Shown: positions 54,013 to 61,448 of the stretch, in pieces
Layout: each line of letters opens with the position of its first letter
Numbering within the stretch: the stretch's first letter is position 1
NCBI GenBank assembly: GCA_034435975.1
Contig: DAOTWD010000156.1
Coordinates: forward strand, 23,139 to 87,138
Reading direction: 5' to 3'
Source: CAKZQX01 sp034435975
Lineage (GTDB): Bacteria > Chloroflexota > Chloroflexia > Chloroflexales > Chloroflexaceae
DNA: 64,000 nucleotides
The notes under the pieces: model-generated
Database searches by the model: none
The model's input: only the letters and a program-made list of their open reading frames with translations
What the model was told of the DNA's origin: nothing
Made by a program: the position numbers and the translations under genes

Positions 54013-54753
54013 TTACAACCCACGACGCAGCGCCTGCCGGGTACGGATGACATAGTCGAGAAATTCCTCTTGATCGAGCAGTGCCAGTGTGCGTGGACGC
54101 GCCAGCGTGATCGGTATCTCGGCCACGAGCGTACCGGGGCTGCTTGACAGCACGAGCACCCGGTCGGCCAGAAACACAGCCTCGGTCAGCGCATGGGTTA
54201 CAAAGAGCACCGTTGCGCCGGTCAGCGCCCAGATGCGTAGCAGTTCAACATGGAGCCGTTCGCGGGTCAGTTCATCCAGGGCGCTAAACGGCTCATCGAG
54301 GAGCAGCGCGGCTGGCTCAAGCACCAGTGCCCGTGCCAGAGCGACACGCTGTTGCATTCCGCCCGAAAGCTGATGCGGGTAGGCATCAGCAAACGCTTCC
54401 AGGCCTACCAGTCGCAAAAGACGTTGCGCCGTCTCAACCCGCCGCGAGCGCGTCCATCCCGCAATCTGGAGCGGCACCTCGATATTCTGCCGTGCCGTGC
54501 GCCAGGGTAGCAGCACTGGCTTTTGAAAGACAAAGCTGATGCGCCGTTGACGACGGGCAGTATCGGGCGCAACCCCGCCCACTGTAATTGTGCCACGTGC
54601 AGGTGGGATCAACCCCCCCACGGCCCGCAACAGGGTACTCTTGCCACATCCACTGGGGCCAATCAATGCCACAAACTCACCCGACCGTGCCGTCAGCGAG
54701 AGATCGCGCAAAGCCGGGATGGTACCGTTACGCGTGGCATAGGTGACACTCAA
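54013..54753 (-). CDS. ABC transporter ATP-binding protein (SsuB/TauB/ThiZ-like)
   Basis: 246 residues. Walker A GPSGCGKST, Q-loop FVFQKPVLLPW, signature LSGGMQQRVALARAL, Walker B LLLDEPFSALD and switch His in VTHALTEAVF are all intact. It energises the importer whose permease and binding protein follow. The start is odd: the frame upstream reads VDINIQQL before the TTG at 54753 with no ATG or GTG; the first beta strand would normally include that segment. So a TTG or a non-standard start, or a changed start codon, is possible. It heads the five-gene leftward operon. Confidence 0.92.
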   Translation of the reverse strand: MSVTYATRNGTIPALRDLSLTARSGEFVALIGPSGCGKSTLLRAVGGLIPPARGTITVGGVAPDTARRQRRISFVFQKPVLLPWRTARQNIEVPLQIAGWTRSRRVETAQRLLRLVGLEAFADAYPHQLSGGMQQRVALARALVLEPAALLLDEPFSALDELTRERLHVELLRIWALTGATVLFVTHALTEAVFLADRVLVLSSSPGTLVAEIPITLARPRTLALLDQEEFLDYVIRTRQALRRGL

Positions 54754-55223
54754 TTGCTGGATGTTGATGTCTACCGTAGCTTGTCTCTAGCTCCGCATGG
54801 TGCGATACAGATCACTGACCATCGTTCACACAACAATACGCTTCCAAAGCGCAACAATGTTGTACAAATGACATCTTACCATAGAGTACCGTGACGGTTA
54901 CAGCAGGAACGTATGTGACATACGAGCCCGCAAAATTTTACGGGTCAGCGTGTACGGTTGGACAGCGCGCTATGGGCGTGGTACACTGCTATACCAGAAC
55001 TACTATATGAGAAGCGAGAGGCGAGAAGCGAGAGACAAGAAGCGAGAAGCGAGAGGAGAGAACCCTCACTCCTCATAGGAGAGAGTAGGAGATAGAACAA
55101 AAGAGCAGTTCCCGCCAATGGCTCCCTCGTTCCTGAGTGCTCTCTCCTCTGTTCTGACAGTTCTTTCCTATTTCCTGACCAGACAAGGAGAGAACCCTCA
55201 CTCCTCCAGAAAGGATACTTTTT
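54754..55223. other. Divergent intergenic region with family-3 repeat
   Basis: The left half, upstream of the ATPase gene, shows no clear promoter. The right half is family-3 copy b. Simple GAGAAGCGAGAGGCGAGAAG runs at 55009-55060 are typical of this family's left flank. Confidence 0.45.
55013..55210 (+). repeat. Family-3 palindromic repeat, copy b
   Basis: It holds GAGATAGAACAAAAGAGCAG, then GCCAATGGCTCCCTCGTTCC, and AGTGCTCTCTCCTCTGTTCT, followed by CCTATTTCCTGACCAGAC and AGGAGAGAACCCTCACTCCTC. That last part forms a small hairpin in which GGAG faces CTCC just before the start codon of the DUF2342 gene. Confidence 0.72.
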
Positions 55224-56408
55224 GTGACACCGCCAACAAATGAGCTACGCCGTCTGGGAACCATTCTCCTGCTGGGAGTGGTTACAGGTGCCGGGGTGCG
55301 TTATCTTATGGAAAACCGTGCGCGCATGATGGAACAACAGCGTCCACGTCGCTTGATTGATTGGGAGCAGGCCCGCAAGGTAGCACTGCGGGTTTCGCAG
55401 TGGGAGCAAGCTCCGATCCTTAATCGTGCGTTACGCCGTGAACAATATTCCTACCTGGTGGCTCGCAGCGAGCCGCTGATAGAGCAGTATCTGGGGGTCA
55501 GTTTACCCCAGGCTGCCAGCCGTGTGTATGTCTTTGATCGCCGCGAATGGCTTGAGGCCAACTTTACCTCATTTGAGCAACTGTTTCAGCCGATCGAGGA
55601 AATGTATCAACGCAACGGTAGTACCCACAGGCCTCTGAATGTCTTGATGGGTGATTTCAACGGGCGGGTAATCGGGGTGCAGATCGGTATTCTGCTCGGA
55701 TTCTTAGGGCGACGTGTGCTGGGTCAATACGATCTCAGCCTGCTTTCGCCCGATCCAGCGGCCCCCGGTGCGCTCTACTTCGTCGAACCAAACATTGCCC
55801 GTGTGCAGACCCAGCTGGGCTTGAACGATGAGGATTTTCGCCTGTGGATCGCCTTGCACGAGACAACGCACGCCTTTGAGTTTGAGGCCTATCCCTGGGT
55901 ACGGGAGCATTTTAATGGTTTGTTACACCAGTACTTTGAACAGCTCAATGCCCAGATTGAAAATCTGGGTGGTGGATTGGCGACGTTTATTACCCGGATT
56001 GTGCAGAACTGGGGCAATAGCAGTCACTGGATTGAGGTGATGCTCACACCGCAACAGCGGGTAATCTTTGACCAGCTACAGGCGCTGATGTCGCTGGTGG
56101 AGGGCTATAGTAACCATATCATGAATGCTATTGGGCGTCAGCTCTTGCCGAGTTTTGAGCAGATTGAGCAGCGGGTGGCACAACGCCAGAAGACGCGCAC
56201 GCTGCTGGAGCAACTGTTTAATCGCGTTACCGGCATGGATCTCAAGCTGGCTCAGTATCAACAGGGGGAAGCCTTTGTCAATGCTATTGTGAGCGCCCGT
56301 GGCATCGAGTTTGCCGGGCACGTCTGGGAGCGGGCCGAGAACTTGCCCACCCTGGAGGAAATTCGCAACCCGGAACGCTGGCTGGCACGCATGGATGCGA
56401 CCGTGTAG
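55224..56408 (+). CDS. Zinc-dependent metalloprotease, DUF2342 family
   Basis: 394 residues; GTG at 55224 follows AGAAAGGA. An N-terminal hydrophobic segment (LGTILLLGVVTGAGVRYLM) suggests a membrane anchor. The family signature is HETTHAFEFE (H212, E213, H216), a zincin HExxH, in the context DEDFRLWIALHETTHAF. Further conserved parts are GDFNGRVIGVQIGILLGFLG, LYFVEPNI and VEGYSNHIMNAIG. DUF2342 proteins are predicted zincins linked to coenzyme F420 in actinobacteria, but the substrate is unknown. It follows a family-3 repeat. Confidence 0.9.
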   Translation: MTPPTNELRRLGTILLLGVVTGAGVRYLMENRARMMEQQRPRRLIDWEQARKVALRVSQWEQAPILNRALRREQYSYLVARSEPLIEQYLGVSLPQAASRVYVFDRREWLEANFTSFEQLFQPIEEMYQRNGSTHRPLNVLMGDFNGRVIGVQIGILLGFLGRRVLGQYDLSLLSPDPAAPGALYFVEPNIARVQTQLGLNDEDFRLWIALHETTHAFEFEAYPWVREHFNGLLHQYFEQLNAQIENLGGGLATFITRIVQNWGNSSHWIEVMLTPQQRVIFDQLQALMSLVEGYSNHIMNAIGRQLLPSFEQIEQRVAQRQKTRTLLEQLFNRVTGMDLKLAQYQQGEAFVNAIVSARGIEFAGHVWERAENLPTLEEIRNPERWLARMDATV

Positions 56409-56714
56409 GCACGGCTGGTTTTCACATATCTGGATCATAGGGCTATAAGCGCTGTGGCCAGGACATTCTCGGGCTACGGCTCCCTGGTTCAAATACCTGT
56501 CCCATTCCTGGTGTACTGGCTTGAGTCAGTGGCCCAGAGAGGCGAGAAGCGAGAGGAGAGAGGAGAGAACCCTCACTCCTCACAGGAGATAGAGAGTAGG
56601 AGATAGAACAGAGGAAAGAGCAGTTCTCGCCAATGGCTCCCTCGTTCCTGAGTGCTCTTTCCTCCGTTCTGATTGCAATTTCCTATTTCCTGACCAGACG
56701 AGGAGGTATGAGCG
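56409..56714. other. Intergenic region with family-3 repeat
   Basis: About 300 bases; the right half is family-3 copy c, whose end supplies the ribosome site of the next gene. Nothing else is recognised. Confidence 0.45.
56537..56706 (+). repeat. Family-3 palindromic repeat, copy c
   Basis: GAGATAGAACAGAGGAAAGA and AGTGCTCTTTCCTCCGTTCT form the arms, with GCCAATGGCTCCCTCGTTCC between. It ends CTGACCAGACGAGGAGG, and this GAGGAGG is the Shine-Dalgarno site of the molybdopterin gene at 56715. Confidence 0.75.
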
Positions 56715-57329
56715 ATGTCTGATCCATTCTCGGAAGAGGAACGCCCTGCTCAGAGCGAGGAAGATCGTATCCCCCCTGGTCAGTATGTCACTGAGAAATT
56801 TCCGGTGCTGCACTATGGGGATGTGCCACAGTATGCAAATGTTGCCCAGGATTGGGATCTCCGAATCTGGGGCGAACTTGAAGCGCCATTTCGCTTTTCT
56901 TTTGCTGCCTTTCGTGCCTTGCCCACCACCAGCATTACCATTGACATCCATTGTGTCACTCGCTGGAGTAAGCTGGATACGACATGGGAAGGCGTCTCGA
57001 TACGTGAGTTGCTCAAGCACATTCCCGCCCTCAAGCCGGGCGCGCGGTTTGTGGTGGCACATTGTGAGCAAGACTTCACCGCCAATGTACCACTGGCGGT
57101 GCTGCTGGAAACCAACGCACTGCTGGCCTATCGCTATGAAGGGCAAGAACTTGATCCCGAACATGGCTACCCGCTGCGCCTGATTGTGCCCAATAAATAT
57201 TTCTGGAAGAGCGCCAAGTGGCTACGCGGGTTAGAATTCTTAACCGAAGATCGGTTGGGCTTCTGGGAACGATATGGCTACCACAACAATGCGAACCCCT
57301 GGCAGGAAGAACGTTATGCGGACGATTAG
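56715..57329 (+). CDS. Molybdopterin-dependent oxidoreductase (sulfite-oxidase-like)
   Basis: 204 residues. It is a single molybdopterin-binding domain: DWDLRIWGELEAPFRFSFAA, TTSITIDIHCVTRWSKLDTTWEG with the Mo-ligand Cys80 (in DIHCVTRWS), RFVVAHCEQDFTANVPLAVL, and HGYPLRLIVPNKYFWKSAKW. This size and layout match the short YuiH/MsrP-like members without heme or dimerisation domain. No Tat signal is seen, so it is probably cytoplasmic. The reaction is unknown; relatives reduce sulfoxides or oxidise sulfite. The ribosome site lies in the family-3 repeat just upstream. Confidence 0.92.
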   Translation: MSDPFSEEERPAQSEEDRIPPGQYVTEKFPVLHYGDVPQYANVAQDWDLRIWGELEAPFRFSFAAFRALPTTSITIDIHCVTRWSKLDTTWEGVSIRELLKHIPALKPGARFVVAHCEQDFTANVPLAVLLETNALLAYRYEGQELDPEHGYPLRLIVPNKYFWKSAKWLRGLEFLTEDRLGFWERYGYHNNANPWQEERYADD

Positions 57330-57477
57330 AATAGCCCGGCCCATGAACGAGCCAACGATCTGCTAGCCCGGCCCACCTGCGCGGACGGGAATACGGTGGG
57401 GACGGTACCGCCAATCGTACGAGGGTTTGTGGGTAGCGGTTGACCCCTGCTGGTGTTGCGCCCGAAGCGGTAGACAG

Positions 57478-58152
57478 CTAACAGAGCCAGATCTGCAGCC
57501 CATAACGGAGGGCATAAAAAACGAGTTTGCCATATTCGCCAGGGACAGCATGACGATGACGTGGAACCTGCCACCAGTTGTCTGGCCGATAATCGGTAAG
57601 CGGCGGTGCAGCATAAGATACATCGATCCCTGTACCGTCCAGTTGTTGACGAATGATACACATAGCGCGACGGCTGTGATACCAATCCGTCACGACAATG
57701 ATACTGTCAGCATGCCGCTCACGGGCCAGCCTTGCAATCGACTGACCATCTTGCCAGGTACTACGACTGGGCAGCAGATGGATGTCTGCCTCTGGTATAC
57801 CTTGCTCACGCGCCAGTTGGGCCGCATCCTGGGCATGGAACACGTGCGGTCTGCTTATGACACCATCGCCAGTGTGCCAATATTCATGCCCCAGTTGCTG
57901 CTGATAGAGTCGAATGCCATGCATGGCTCGTTCAGGAGTACTACCCAGAACGGCGATAACATCGGATGCTTGTGGCTGATCATCAATAATCAGCCAGTAC
58001 CCCAATGCTGGTAACCAGAAGCCAGCCGTCATCCAGAAGGCAATGAACGTTACAATCAGTACCGCGATTGTTCTAAGCCAGAACCTCAAGCCTACCGGTC
58101 GTTGCATCAGAACTTTCATAAAGTGTACCGGTCGTTGCATCAGAACTTTCAT
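57478..58152 (-). CDS. DUF218 (SanA/YdcF-like) membrane protein with duplicated N-terminus
   Basis: About 224 residues. An N-terminal helix (WLRTIAVLIVTFIAFWMTAG) precedes the DUF218 domain: ASDVIAVLGSTPERAMHGIR, GIPEADIHLLPSRSTWQDGQ, DSIIVVTDWYHSRRAMCIIR. DUF218 proteins such as SanA and YdcF affect envelope barrier or bind SAM; the role is unsure. The first codons are duplicated: ATGAAAGTTCTGATGCAACG occurs twice, 33 bases apart, giving MKVLMQRPV twice. So the start may be 58152 or 58119. The stop of a TnpB scrap overlaps the first ATG (ATGA). Confidence 0.82.
   Translation of the reverse strand: MKVLMQRPVHFMKVLMQRPVGLRFWLRTIAVLIVTFIAFWMTAGFWLPALGYWLIIDDQPQASDVIAVLGSTPERAMHGIRLYQQQLGHEYWHTGDGVISRPHVFHAQDAAQLAREQGIPEADIHLLPSRSTWQDGQSIARLARERHADSIIVVTDWYHSRRAMCIIRQQLDGTGIDVSYAAPPLTDYRPDNWWQVPRHRHAVPGEYGKLVFYALRYGLQIWLC
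58093..58152 (-). repeat. 27-bp direct repeat duplicating the start of the DUF218 gene
   Basis: The 27-base sequence containing CGGTCGTTGCATCAGAACTT stands at 58093-58119 and 58126-58152. Both copies are identical, so the duplication is recent. Confidence 0.85.
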
Positions 58153-58331
58153 CGTTTCGTGACACTCCGCAGCGATGAAATCCGTACGACTCCCTGGCCC
58201 AATCCGCATCCTGGCGAACTTAACGACCAACGGAGCTGCCTGCCCCGGTTGATGGCCGCATTGTGATCGCGGTCAGCAGCACCGTCAACGCGCCATGAGC
58301 ATACAGACGCAGTCAGTTGTCGACATTCCAT
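58149..58331 (-). pseudogene. Remnant of IS200/IS605 TnpB C-terminus
   Basis: The frame contains ADRDHNAAINRGRQ (DRDHNAAIN coded at 58248-58271), the RuvC-III motif (DRDxNAAxN) near the end of TnpB/OrfB proteins. The zinc-finger before it is degenerate (only one Cys in SVCSWRVDG) and no upstream TnpB sequence is found, so only the last 60 residues remain. TnpB is an RNA-guided nuclease of IS605-type elements. The scrap ends in a stop overlapping the DUF218 start, which hints that the insertion altered that gene's 5' end. Confidence 0.7.
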
Positions 58332-58604
58332 CGTTCATGCTGTTCTCGGCGTCAGCCGGAATCGCTTCCTGCATGGTAGAGTGCTTTTGCGATGATGTCA
58401 AGATGATCTGGTATTGTGTGGTCGCTCGAACACAACACCTTTTTCGCCCACGTTATGTCCTGAGTGAAAGCGATACTTTTCTGTTTTTCACACCAACGTT
58501 TCTCCCGATGTGAAAAGTTGGTATGAAGTGAAGCGTTTCTTCTCTTCCATGCTGTCGGAGGTAAAAGGGCGAACTGACCGTATCACCGTGTATATCCTGG
58601 GACT
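58332..58604. other. Intergenic region with a hairpin, possible IS remnant
   Basis: No gene. At 58484-58528 TTTTCACACCAAC is followed by GATGTGAAAA and GTTGGTATGAAG, giving two alternative pairings (TTTTCAC/GTGAAAA and ACCAAC/GTTGGT). IS605-type ends carry hairpins, so this may be an IS end, but no target was traced. Confidence 0.35.
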
Positions 58605-59597
58605 TTACTGGTGTACTGGTTGAGTCGCTGCACGACGCACTGGTGGCTCTGTCAGGGCAATATGCAGATGTATGTGGCCGTAGCGCTGCCGTACCCAGAG
58701 GATCGTTGCGGTACTGCCCACCATCATTGCCAGGATACCCAGCAGTCCTGCTTCTGGCCCGAAATCACCACCAGTCCACAGTGTTGGCCCGCCCTGTTCA
58801 ATCCCAATAAAGCTCACGCGAGATTGCATGCCACTTACAGGAAAGCCAAACACATGGCCCTGGAAAAAATTCCAGGTTATGTGTATACCGATTGGTATGG
58901 CGAGACTTCCCGTCAGCACATACCCCAGGCCGAGAAACAATCCGGCCAGAGCAATATTCATGGTGCTTATAATGCTTGCATTGGGATTTCCCAGATGCAA
59001 CAACCCGAAGGCCGCCGAGGAGATCGACCATGCCAGAACTATCGCTGTCTGTGGGCCAATATGCGGCATATATAGACCTTCTGCAAGGTTGCGCAACCAG
59101 TATCCCCGTGTGAGTAATTCTTCATAAAAACCAACACAGAGATATGTTAACAGGGGTGGCAGTATTACCAGCAGAAAAGGCGATTGTGGCTCGGCTTGCC
59201 AGAATATGCCGGTGACGATGATCCACCCCGTTGCCCACTGTACCAGGAAGATACTCAGCATGAGTATGGCTCCCAGTCCCATGCCAAATGTCAGATCGAG
59301 CCACCAGTTCCGGTCAACATGTAACCCGAAATCCGCAAATGACCGCCGATCCATGAAATGCCCGGCTAACCAGACACTGACAGTGATACTCAACAACGTG
59401 GCAGCACTGCTGAACAAGAGGAAAATAGGGTTATTAATACCGAGGTTTCCGGTTGTTGATTGAATAAACAGAATGACAAGGATAACGGTGATAATCAACA
59501 AAAGAATAAGCAAGAACAACTGGCCCATGATGCGCCACAATGCCCGTGGCCTGCGTTCTTGATCATTCCAGAAGAGATACCGTATTGACGCAAGCAT
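58605..59597 (-). CDS. CPBP-family intramembrane metalloprotease
   Basis: 330 residues. The family motif EExxxR is E159-E160...R164 (GFYEELLTRGYWLRN), followed by FGLLHLGNPNASI (the FxxxH motif) and GSLAIPIGIHITWNFFQG (the H-x-x-x-N/B motif). About eight helices are seen. CPBP proteases (Abi/Rce1-like) cleave prenylated proteins in eukaryotes and act in bacteriocin immunity or other membrane processing in bacteria. AGGAGG lies five bases before the ATG at 59597. Substrate unknown. It is a lone gene divergent from purF. Confidence 0.92.
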   Translation of the reverse strand: MLASIRYLFWNDQERRPRALWRIMGQLFLLILLLIITVILVILFIQSTTGNLGINNPIFLLFSSAATLLSITVSVWLAGHFMDRRSFADFGLHVDRNWWLDLTFGMGLGAILMLSIFLVQWATGWIIVTGIFWQAEPQSPFLLVILPPLLTYLCVGFYEELLTRGYWLRNLAEGLYMPHIGPQTAIVLAWSISSAAFGLLHLGNPNASIISTMNIALAGLFLGLGYVLTGSLAIPIGIHITWNFFQGHVFGFPVSGMQSRVSFIGIEQGGPTLWTGGDFGPEAGLLGILAMMVGSTATILWVRQRYGHIHLHIALTEPPVRRAATQPVHQ

Positions 59598-59654
59598 ATG
59601 CTCCTCCTGTAATTCGTTCGCTACGACACTATCAATATTTTTTCCTGACTGACA

Positions 59655-59727
59655 TAGTACTCCAACGAGACATCCTCTGGGTAGCTCGTAAGCATGACAT
59701 CAGTCTGTGTTATACTATAGTATCAGG
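59655..59727 (+). repeat. Family-2 intergenic element, short copy d
   Basis: Left end TAGTACTCCAACGAGAC is identical to the family word; the right end is a degenerate TTATACTATAGTAT. At 70 bases it has lost most of the inner part. Confidence 0.5.
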
Positions 59728-59818
59728 TAAATATCGCGTCTGCTCTGCCTGGAGCGAATTTTTCAGCATCGCTGATGCGCAATATACGTAAACCGGTAGA
59801 AAACGGTACACCGTCAGG

Positions 59819-59990
59819 AGGAGAGAAGCGAGAGGCGCGAGGAGAGAAACCTCACTCCTCACAGGAGATAGAACAGAGGAAAGAACAGTTCTCGCCAATG
59901 GCTCCCTCGTTCCTGAGTGCTCTTCCCTCTGTTTTGACTGCTCTTTCCTATTTCCTGACCAGACGAGGAGAGAACTCTCACTCCTCCAGA
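59819..59990 (+). repeat. Family-3 palindromic repeat, copy d
   Basis: Arms GATAGAACAGAGGAAAGAAC and GTGCTCTTCCCTCTGTTTTG with GCCAATGGCTCCCTCGTTCC between; the tail GAGGAGAGAACTCTCACTCC ends just before the purF start, with the SD-like GAGGAG facing the CTCC anti-SD-like word. Confidence 0.72.
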
Positions 59991-60005
59991 ATGAACTTGT
60001 GAGAA

Positions 60006-61448
60006 ATGGATGGAATGCTGGTGTCTACTGCAACGTATGATGCGGTTAATGATTTCTATGCAACCGATAAGCCGTCCCACGAATGTGGCGTTTTTGGAAT
60101 TGTTTCGGACAATGCCGATGTTGCTCGTTTAACCTTTTTTGGTCTCTATGCCTTACAGCACCGTGGGCAGGAGAGTGCCGGGATTGCTGTTACTGATGGG
60201 CGACGAATCAAGGTGCATAAAGAGATGGGCCTGGTCTCCCAGGTGTTCAACGAAGACAAACTACGTCCACTGAATGGCTATATGGCGATCGGGCATACAC
60301 GCTACTCAACGACGGGTACCTCGCGTATCGAGAACGCGCAGCCATTTCTGGTCGAAAGCGTTCTGGGGCCACTGGCCGTGAGCCACAATGGCAATCTTAC
60401 CAATGCGGCCACCCTGCGGCAGGAATTGCTGCGCCGGGGTGTAGGCCTGACCAGTACCAGTGATACGGAGGTCATTACCCAGATGCTGGCTGGAGTGCAG
60501 GCCGGGAGTACATGGGAAGCGAAACTGCAGGATCTTATGCGCCGTGCCGAGGGAGCCTACTGTGTCGCGGTGCTAACGCGCCAGGCTTTGTATGCGATGC
60601 GCGACCCGTGGGGTCTCCATCCTTTCTGTCTGGGCAATATGGGCAGTACCTGGGTGGTGGCCTCGGAGAGTTGTGCGCTGGCCACAATTGGCGCGACGTT
60701 TGTACGCGATGTTGACCCCGGTGAGATTATTGCGATTACGGAAGAAGGCCCGCACACGGTGATGCGCATGCCTGCATCTCAGGCGCACTGTCTGTTTGAA
60801 TATATCTATTTTGCGCGCCCCGACAGCATATTGCAGGGGCGCATGCTGCATGCAACACGGGTGGCCCAGGGTCGCCAGCTGGCACGCGAGGCACCGGCCG
60901 AGGCCGATATGGTGATCCCCGTGCCCGACAGCGCCATCCCGGCCGCAATTGGCTATGCGCAGGAATCTGGCATTCCCTACAGTGAGGGGCTGATTAAGAA
61001 TCGCTATATTGGCCGCACCTTTATCCAGCCCGATGACCAGTTGCGCAAAATTGGGATTGCCCTCAAGTTTAATCCACTGAACGATAACCTGGCCGGGCAG
61101 CGGGTGGTGCTGGTTGATGACAGTATTGTACGGGGCAATACCAGCGGGCCGATTGTGCGCTTGCTGCGCGATGCGGGGGCGCGTGAGGTGCATATGCGCG
61201 TTTCGTCGCCACCCATTCGCCATCCCTGCTTTCTCGGTGTCGATATGGCGACCTATCCTGAGCTGATAGCGCATCGTATGAGTATCGAAGAGATCCGCGA
61301 ACATCTGGGGGTGGATAGTCTGGCCTATTTGAGCCTGGAAGGGTTGATCCAGGCGACGGGACACAGAAGCGGTGGGTTTTGCACTGGATGCTTTACTGGA
61401 ACGTATCCGGTGGATAGTGAACTGGTTGATAAAGAGATCTTTGAGTGA
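60006..61448 (+). CDS. purF: Amidophosphoribosyltransferase
   Basis: 480 residues. A 26-residue propeptide precedes the catalytic Cys27 (SHECGVFGIVSDNADVARLT). Amidotransferase motifs: LYALQHRGQESAGIAV, GHTRYSTTGTSRIENAQPF, SHNGNLTNA. PRPP-binding site: VVLVDDSIVRGNTSGPIVRL. Iron-sulfur cysteines are kept (HPCFLGVDM and CTGCFTGTYP), as in the B. subtilis type. It makes phosphoribosylamine from PRPP and glutamine, the first committed step of purine synthesis. Start could be ATG 60006 or ATG 60015; neither has a strong ribosome site. Its stop overlaps the next gene by eight bases. Confidence 0.96.
   Translation: MDGMLVSTATYDAVNDFYATDKPSHECGVFGIVSDNADVARLTFFGLYALQHRGQESAGIAVTDGRRIKVHKEMGLVSQVFNEDKLRPLNGYMAIGHTRYSTTGTSRIENAQPFLVESVLGPLAVSHNGNLTNAATLRQELLRRGVGLTSTSDTEVITQMLAGVQAGSTWEAKLQDLMRRAEGAYCVAVLTRQALYAMRDPWGLHPFCLGNMGSTWVVASESCALATIGATFVRDVDPGEIIAITEEGPHTVMRMPASQAHCLFEYIYFARPDSILQGRMLHATRVAQGRQLAREAPAEADMVIPVPDSAIPAAIGYAQESGIPYSEGLIKNRYIGRTFIQPDDQLRKIGIALKFNPLNDNLAGQRVVLVDDSIVRGNTSGPIVRLLRDAGAREVHMRVSSPPIRHPCFLGVDMATYPELIAHRMSIEEIREHLGVDSLAYLSLEGLIQATGHRSGGFCTGCFTGTYPVDSELVDKEIFE

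Larger units (their letters stand above)
59598..60005. other. Divergent intergenic region with two repeats
   Basis: About 400 bases: a short family-2 element (59655-59727) followed by family-3 copy d (59819-59990) ahead of purF. No gene or clear promoter is seen apart from TATACT within TTATACTATAG at 59710. Confidence 0.45.
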
